Part shown: positions 59,464 to 64,000 of the stretch, one piece after another
Layout of the letters: each line of letters opens with the position of its first letter
How positions within the stretch are numbered: position 1 is the first letter of the stretch
NCBI GenBank assembly: GCA_963597355.1
Contig: CAVBPR010000004.1
Coordinates: forward strand, 29,422-93,421
Origin: UMGS1766 sp963597355
Lineage (GTDB): Bacteria; Bacillota; Clostridia; Oscillospirales; Oscillospiraceae
DNA: 64,000 nucleotides
Direction: 5' to 3'
Translations under genes and position numbers: made by a program
The notes under the pieces: generated by a model
The model's database searches: none
What the model was told of the DNA's origin: nothing
The model's input: only the letters and a program-made list of their open reading frames with translations

Positions 59464-61518
59464 TTAATTGAATATATCCGGGTTTTCCGAGAATAGCCGT
59501 TGAACCCGTTCCAGAATTATTTTGTGTTCCGGCTGCGCCAACATGGGATCGCGGCGAAGCAGCTCCTCGGCGGCCTGCTTTGCTTCCTGCAGTGTTCGCG
59601 TGTCCCCGGCCAGATCGGCAACTTGTAATTGCGGCAAACCATGCTGCCGTGAGCCGAAGAAATCACCGGGTCCACGGAGCTCCAGATCTTTTTCGGCGAT
59701 CTTGAATCCGTCGTTTGTTGCGCACAGCGCCTTGAGTCGTTGGCGGGTGTCGGGATTTTTTGTGGCAGAGATCAATACGCAGTAGGCCTTGTCTTTTCCT
59801 CGACCGACGCGTCCCCGCAGCTGATGCAGCTGAGACAGACCGAAGCGATCGGCATCCTCAATAATAATTAAGGTGGCATTTGGAACATCAACACCAACCT
59901 CAATTACTGTGGTTGACACAAGAATGTCAATTTCGCCGCTTGTAAAGCTCTGCATTGTGGCTTGCTTTGCTTTTCCGCTGAGCTTGCCGTGAATTAAGCC
60001 GACCCGCAAATCGGGGAAGACAGTTTCCCTCAATTCTTTTGCATAAGCGGTTACGTTTTTGCAGTTTGCACCGTCGGAGACCTCTTCCACTGCTGGACAG
60101 ACGATGTAAACCTGATGCCCTTCTTCGATCTGGCGGCGAACAAAGCCATACATGCGGGTGCGTTTATCTTCTCCCACCAGGAAAGTGTCTACTTCCTGCC
60201 GTCCTGGTGGACGTTCGTCAATGATGGAAACTTCAAGGTCTCCATAAATAATCAAAGCCAGTGTGCGGGGAATGGGCGTGGCGGACATAACCAGTACATG
60301 AGGGCTGTATTCACCGGCCTTTGCACTGAGGGCAGAGCGCTGATCTACACCGAAACGATGTTGTTCATCTGTAATTACAAGTCCGAGACGATGAAAAGTT
60401 ACGCCTGCGCTGATCAATGCGTGAGTGCCGATGATCAGGTCAATTTCGCCTTCTGCCAATGCCTGCAGGACGGAACGCCGCTCAGCGGCGCGGCTGCTGC
60501 CGGTGAGCAGTCCGATGCGGATGCCGGAGGAGGCGAGAATGGAGGTTAGTGTTTGGTAGTGCTGTCGGGCCAATATCTCGGTAGGAGCCATGAGAGCGCT
60601 TTGCCAGCCGCTTTGGGCACACAGCCAAACGGCACCTGCGGCTACAGCGGTTTTGCCGCTGCCGACATCGCCTTGCACCAGCCGATTCATTACATTTCCA
60701 CCGGTAAGATCCTGAGCTATTTCGTGAAGCACACGATTTTGCGCCTGGGTAAAAGAAAAGGGAAGCAGCGTGGTGTAGTCGCTCAAATTATGAGAGGTAC
60801 ACTGACAGCTGAAACCTGTTTGGCGGCGGGTGTGGAGCAGAGACAGACCGGCGGTCAGGTAGAAAAGCTCTTCAAATACCAGCCGCCTTTTTGCTATTGC
60901 AAGGTCTTCAAAATTGGAGGGGCGATGGATGGTGTGGATGGCCCAGTCCCGGGAGGCAAGCTGATGTTCGGCTCGGATCTCGTGGGGGAGATCGTCAGGG
61001 AGCTCTTCATCTAATTCCTGAAGCGCCTGATAAATCCATTTGGATAGCTGCAGGTTGGAAATGCCGGCGGTCAGAGAGTAGACAGGAAGGATACATCCGG
61101 TGGTCTGGTGCATCCCCTCGCGCTCGTATACCGGGTTTGTCATGCTGAAGCGGGTTCCGTTTCGCTCCACTGTGCCGTAAAAAATATAGGTCTGCCCCGT
61201 TTTCAATGTTCCGGCGGAATAGGGCTGATTGAAAAAGGTGATGGTCACAGAACCGGAGTCATCAAACGCGGTGGTGCGGGTGAGGGTCAGTCCTTTGCGC
61301 AAAAAACTCGAGGTGGGATTGTGGGAGATCACCGCGCAGATACAAACCGGTTCTCCTTCCGGAGCCTGGGCGATGGAGTAAATCGTTCGGCGGTCTTCGT
61401 ACCGCCGAGGATACCAGGACAGCAAATCGGCAACGGTGCACAGCCCCAGCTTTTGCAGCAAAAGAGCTTTCTTTTCTCCAATGCCATTTAATTTTGTTAC
61501 GGGTGTGTCGGTGTGCAT
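59464..61518 (-). CDS. recG: ATP-dependent DNA helicase RecG
   Basis: A 684-residue Superfamily-2 helicase that reverses stalled forks and branches Holliday junctions. The N-terminal wedge/OB domain includes VAIC-like VCICAVISHN. The helicase motifs are I (GDVGSGKTAVAA), II (ITDEQHRFG), III (MSATPIPRTL) and VI (QLHQLRGRVGRG), and the TRG-like motif is LTLTRT/FDLELRGPGDFFG. ATG 61518 has AGGTGA upstream. It begins a four-gene leftward cluster; an extended -10 (TGATATAAT) lies about 40 bp upstream. Confidence 0.96.
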   Translation of the reverse strand: MHTDTPVTKLNGIGEKKALLLQKLGLCTVADLLSWYPRRYEDRRTIYSIAQAPEGEPVCICAVISHNPTSSFLRKGLTLTRTTAFDDSGSVTITFFNQPYSAGTLKTGQTYIFYGTVERNGTRFSMTNPVYEREGMHQTTGCILPVYSLTAGISNLQLSKWIYQALQELDEELPDDLPHEIRAEHQLASRDWAIHTIHRPSNFEDLAIAKRRLVFEELFYLTAGLSLLHTRRQTGFSCQCTSHNLSDYTTLLPFSFTQAQNRVLHEIAQDLTGGNVMNRLVQGDVGSGKTAVAAGAVWLCAQSGWQSALMAPTEILARQHYQTLTSILASSGIRIGLLTGSSRAAERRSVLQALAEGEIDLIIGTHALISAGVTFHRLGLVITDEQHRFGVDQRSALSAKAGEYSPHVLVMSATPIPRTLALIIYGDLEVSIIDERPPGRQEVDTFLVGEDKRTRMYGFVRRQIEEGHQVYIVCPAVEEVSDGANCKNVTAYAKELRETVFPDLRVGLIHGKLSGKAKQATMQSFTSGEIDILVSTTVIEVGVDVPNATLIIIEDADRFGLSQLHQLRGRVGRGKDKAYCVLISATKNPDTRQRLKALCATNDGFKIAEKDLELRGPGDFFGSRQHGLPQLQVADLAGDTRTLQEAKQAAEELLRRDPMLAQPEHKIILERVQRLFSENPDIFN

Positions 61519-61638
61519 AAGGTCACCTGCTTTCTGCCGTGCTTGACAGCAAAATTATATCATAATCTCTCGAGCAAAGAAAGATGCCGAATGATGGCGG
61601 GGAAACGTAAATTTTACTTACTTTATATGAAAATCGTG

Positions 61639-61666
61639 TTGCAATTGTGAGATTTTGTGTTAGAAT
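61639..61666 (+). promoter_or_regulatory. Promoter of the ROK regulator gene
   Basis: TTGCAA (61639-61644), a 16-nt spacer and TAGAAT (61661-61666). Confidence 0.6.
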
Positions 61667-61752
61667 ATGTTCGGGTTTTGTTTTCTTTTTTAAAAGTGTT
61701 TATCTTAACCATTTCGGATTCTGAGAGAAATTTGAGAGAGGGAGCGTTTCAC

Positions 61753-62880
61753 ATGGTTTCTTATAACACTGCCGAACTGCGACGTCAAAACCGCAACCGT
61801 GTTTTTCGATACATTTACAGTTCTGAAACGCCCGTGTCGAAGCAGGATGTGGCGCAAAATCTGTCCCTGAGCCTGCCGACCGTTGGACAAAATTTAAGAG
61901 AATTGCTGGATGCCGGCCTGTTGGAACTGCAGGGTACGTTCGACTCCACCGGCGGACGCAAGCCGAAGGCGATTGGCGTAACAGCGAATTTTAAATATTC
62001 CGTTGGAATCATGCTGTCGAATCGACATATTCACATTGCATGTATCGACTTGCGGGCGCACCAGATATGTGATGTGGCTATGGTGAAGATGTTCTCCAGC
62101 GACGAAGAGTATTTTCGCGATTTGGGCCGCATTTTAGAGGAGTTTCTTGATCAAAATCATATTGAACGGGATCGCCTCCTTGGTGTGGGCATTGCCTTGC
62201 CCGGTATTCCGGACGAGGAACACAATGTTGTGGAGATGTCACATGCAGTGAACAGCCGCACCATGGACATTGCCTTGTTGAAAAAGTACATTCCCTATCC
62301 GGTGTTTCTGGAAAATGACGCAAACGCCGGCGGCGTGGCAGAATGGTGGAGCGCCAGCGGAAACAACACAACGATGGTATATCTTTCGGTTCAAAAAGGT
62401 GTTGGCGGTGCAGTTTTGCTGGATGGCGTAAATTATATGGGTCAGCACCTCCATTCCGGTGAGTTTGGCCATATGTGCGTAGAACCCGGCGGCCGTCAAT
62501 GCGGATGCGGTCAGAAGGGATGTCTGGAAGCATACTGTTCTACGGCGCGATTCAGTGACGATATCGGGATTACCCGTGAAGATTTCTTCGCCGGTCTGGA
62601 GGCGGGCAATCGGGAGTACCACGAGTTGTGGGAAGATTATCTGAATCATCTTGCGCTGGGAATCTATAATATTCACATTGTTCTGGACTGCGATGTGGTG
62701 CTGGGCGGCGTTTTGGCGCAGTTTATTGAGCCGTACATGTCCGATTTGCGCCGGCGTATCATTGCAATTTCTTCCTTTGAGACGGATGCCTCCTATTTGC
62801 GCAGCGCAAAGTATCGGAAGTGGACGAGCTGCGTCGGTGTGGCATTGCACTTTATTTCGGAGTTCCTTGACACGATCTGA
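61753..62880 (+). CDS. ROK family transcriptional regulator (NagC/XylR type)
   Basis: A 375-residue repressor with an N-terminal winged helix-turn-helix (1-70, VSKQDVAQNLSLSLPTVGQNLREL). The ROK sugar-kinase-like domain has IALPGIPDE, ENDANAGGVAEWW, QKGVGGAVLLDG and the zinc motif SGEFGHMCVEPGGRQCGCGQKGCLEAYC. Such proteins sense sugars and repress catabolic or transport genes. The target is not shown here; the sugar ABC operon at 28054-32805 is a possibility only. ATG 61753 follows GAGGGAG. Confidence 0.92.
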   Translation: MVSYNTAELRRQNRNRVFRYIYSSETPVSKQDVAQNLSLSLPTVGQNLRELLDAGLLELQGTFDSTGGRKPKAIGVTANFKYSVGIMLSNRHIHIACIDLRAHQICDVAMVKMFSSDEEYFRDLGRILEEFLDQNHIERDRLLGVGIALPGIPDEEHNVVEMSHAVNSRTMDIALLKKYIPYPVFLENDANAGGVAEWWSASGNNTTMVYLSVQKGVGGAVLLDGVNYMGQHLHSGEFGHMCVEPGGRQCGCGQKGCLEAYCSTARFSDDIGITREDFFAGLEAGNREYHELWEDYLNHLALGIYNIHIVLDCDVVLGGVLAQFIEPYMSDLRRRIIAISSFETDASYLRSAKYRKWTSCVGVALHFISEFLDTI

Positions 62881-62908
62881 TCATATATTATCCACTGAAT
62901 GGATTGAA

Positions 62909-62950
62909 AACGGCGCACCATCCGAAGGAGGACGGTGTGCCGTTGCTGTT
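62909..62950 (+). terminator. Imperfect hairpin between ROK and second EamA genes
   Basis: AACGGCGCACC (62909-62919) pairs with GGTGTGCCGTT (62934-62944), 11 bp with one G-U. The T-rich tract is weak, so partial read-through is possible. Confidence 0.5.
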
Positions 62951-62998
62951 TGATTGCATACCATACAATATAATAATAGAAAAACAGGAGAAAAGAAG

Positions 62999-63901
62999 AT
63001 GAAAAGATATACTGGACCATTTATGCTGCTTTTGGCTGCGTTGATTTGGGGCACGGCTTTTGTTGCCCAAAGTGTGGGAATGGACTATGTTGGCCCCTTT
63101 ACCTTTAATTCGGTGCGCAGCCTGATTGGCGGCCTGTTTCTGATACCGTGTATTTTTTTGCTGCGAAAGAGCGGCGTTACAAAAGGAGAAGATCAGAAGC
63201 CGGGGGATCGAAAGACTTTGCTGAAGGGTGGAATTTGCTGCGGCGTGGCGTTGGCGATTGCAAGCAGCCTGCAGCAAATTGGCCTTCAATACACATCGGT
63301 GGGAAAAGCGGGGTTCATTACTGCGCTTTATGTTGTGATTGTACCGATTTGTGGTTTGTTCTTTCATAAAAAGGTTCCGCTGGCCGTGTGGGGCTGCGTA
63401 GCGCTGGCGGTTGTCGGCATGTATTTGCTCTGCATCTCCGGAGAAAGTGGAATCAATAAGGGAGATGTACTCGTCTTTTTATGCGCGCTGGCGTTTACGG
63501 CGCACATTCTTGTAATTGATCATTTTTCACCTCAGGTGAATGGCGTAAAGCTGAGCTGCATTCAATTTTTGGTCAGCGGTGTTTTGTGCGGCATCCCCAT
63601 GCTTTTCATCGAGCAGCCTCAGGTTTCTCTGATTCTCAACGCATGGCAGCCGATTCTCTATGCGGGTATTCTTTCCTGCGGTGTGGCATATACATTGCAG
63701 ATTATTGGCCAGGGCCGCACAAATCCAACTCTGGCTGTGCTGATTATGTGCATGGAGTCGGTGTTCAGTGCAATATCCGGCTGGCTGATTCTCGGCGAAG
63801 CGTTGTCGTTGCGAGAGATGATCGGATGTGTATTGATGTTTGCTGCGATTGTGCTGGCAAATCTGTTTGGTAACGGCGAGAAAGACGAGGTTGAAAAGTG
63901 A
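62999..63901 (+). CDS. EamA/DMT family transporter
   Basis: A 300-residue membrane protein with about ten helices, including RYTGPFMLLLAALIWGTAFV and TSVGKAGFITALYVVIVPICG, and the second repeat LGEALSLREMIGCVLMFAA. A clostridial RhaT/EamA-type exporter; the substrate is unknown. ATG 62999 follows CAGGAG. It may be co-transcribed with the ROK gene through the leaky hairpin at 62909-62944 or from an own promoter that I do not see. Confidence 0.92.
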   Translation: MKRYTGPFMLLLAALIWGTAFVAQSVGMDYVGPFTFNSVRSLIGGLFLIPCIFLLRKSGVTKGEDQKPGDRKTLLKGGICCGVALAIASSLQQIGLQYTSVGKAGFITALYVVIVPICGLFFHKKVPLAVWGCVALAVVGMYLLCISGESGINKGDVLVFLCALAFTAHILVIDHFSPQVNGVKLSCIQFLVSGVLCGIPMLFIEQPQVSLILNAWQPILYAGILSCGVAYTLQIIGQGRTNPTLAVLIMCMESVFSAISGWLILGEALSLREMIGCVLMFAAIVLANLFGNGEKDEVEK

Positions 63902-63958
63902 AGATTTGAGCATCAACACCGGCCGATGAAAAAAACGAAAAAAACTGAAAAATAGTTC

Positions 63959-63987
63959 TTGACATTATGGGGGAGCTTTGATATACT
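63959..63987 (+). promoter_or_regulatory. Strong promoter at the right window edge
   Basis: TTGACA (63959-63964), a 17-nt spacer and TATACT (63982-63987), preceded by A-rich sequence. The transcribed gene lies beyond the window; a stable-RNA or translation gene is possible from the resemblance to the EF-G-like promoter. Confidence 0.7.
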
Positions 63988-64000
63988 AATCAAGCTCACT

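Noticed and set aside
1..64000. CRISPR array, prophage, integrase, insertion sequence, tRNA or rRNA
   Set aside because: Intergenic gaps were read and none shows repeat-spacer periodicity, att-like duplication, transposase genes or tRNA-like cloverleaf; none is claimed.

Overview
The window is chromosomal DNA from a low-to-moderate GC Gram-positive anaerobe of class Clostridia, most likely a gut Oscillospiraceae (Ruminococcaceae) relative. The evidence is indirect. Ribosome-binding sites are AGGAGG-type and promoters are near-consensus sigma-A. There is an AbrB/SpoVT regulator with a zinc tail and a YvcJ-YvcK-WhiA cluster. An acyl-CoA dehydrogenase sits with EtfB and EtfA (butyrate-type), and the sugar-ABC and molybdate-binding lipoproteins have serine-rich linkers. 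I see no tRNA or rRNA gene, CRISPR array, insertion sequence, integrase or prophage gene. This is mostly core genome with a few accessory-looking islands.

Layout, left to right. 1-1800: the 3' end of groEL and a YitT-type membrane protein. 1945-4003: an enoyl-CoA-hydratase-fold hydrolase resembling 6-oxocamphor hydrolase, and a short-chain dehydrogenase that may be the EF-P modifying reductase. 4262-7986: an EF-G paralogue and a membrane-anchored L,D-transpeptidase. 8042-10677: a WYL regulator, a divergent unknown zinc-motif protein, a HIRAN-domain protein and a SecB-like protein. 10762-13873: phosphatase, acetyltransferase, tRNA methyltransferase, rsmI and abrB, in the B. subtilis yabB-rsmI-abrB order. 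14071-16427: tcdA, a YgbA-like protein, an acidic zinc-ribbon protein and efp. 16615-18446: citrate synthase under a MarR regulator with a perfect operator palindrome. 18638-23341: an FeS-flavin enoate-reductase-like enzyme, metY and a MetE-like methyltransferase. 23423-27680: an M20 amidohydrolase, then a two-component system with an unknown membrane-anchored partner.

28054-32805 is a four-gene sugar ABC importer (ATPase, two permeases, lipoprotein). 33690-36527 is proC-proB-proA. 36599-43988 is a nine-gene, single-direction molybdenum operon (moeA, a second molybdopterin-binding protein, moaA, moaC, mogA/moaB, MOSC, modA, modB, modC). It is transcribed through a Moco riboswitch (about 44092-44205) with a terminator just before moeA. 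The 3' strand of riboswitch helix P1 can pair with the 5' arm of that terminator, so the operon should be switched off by the cofactor.

44259-53725 is a long leftward cluster: murB, rapZ, yvcK, whiA, a LURP-one-like gene, dnaE and cardiolipin synthase. 53860-56835 is acd-etfB-etfA. The right end holds two EamA transporters, an FMN reductase, a trans-editing deacylase, a Cys-motif protein, recG and a ROK regulator. The window ends in a strong promoter whose gene lies outside.

The most unusual parts, in my reading, are four. They are the WYL/zinc-motif/HIRAN island, the predicted retro-Claisen-type hydrolase with its own perfect promoter, the MarR-controlled citrate synthase, and the riboswitch-led molybdenum operon, which lacks molybdopterin-synthase genes. 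None is proven novel; all assignments were made by eye from sequence motifs.
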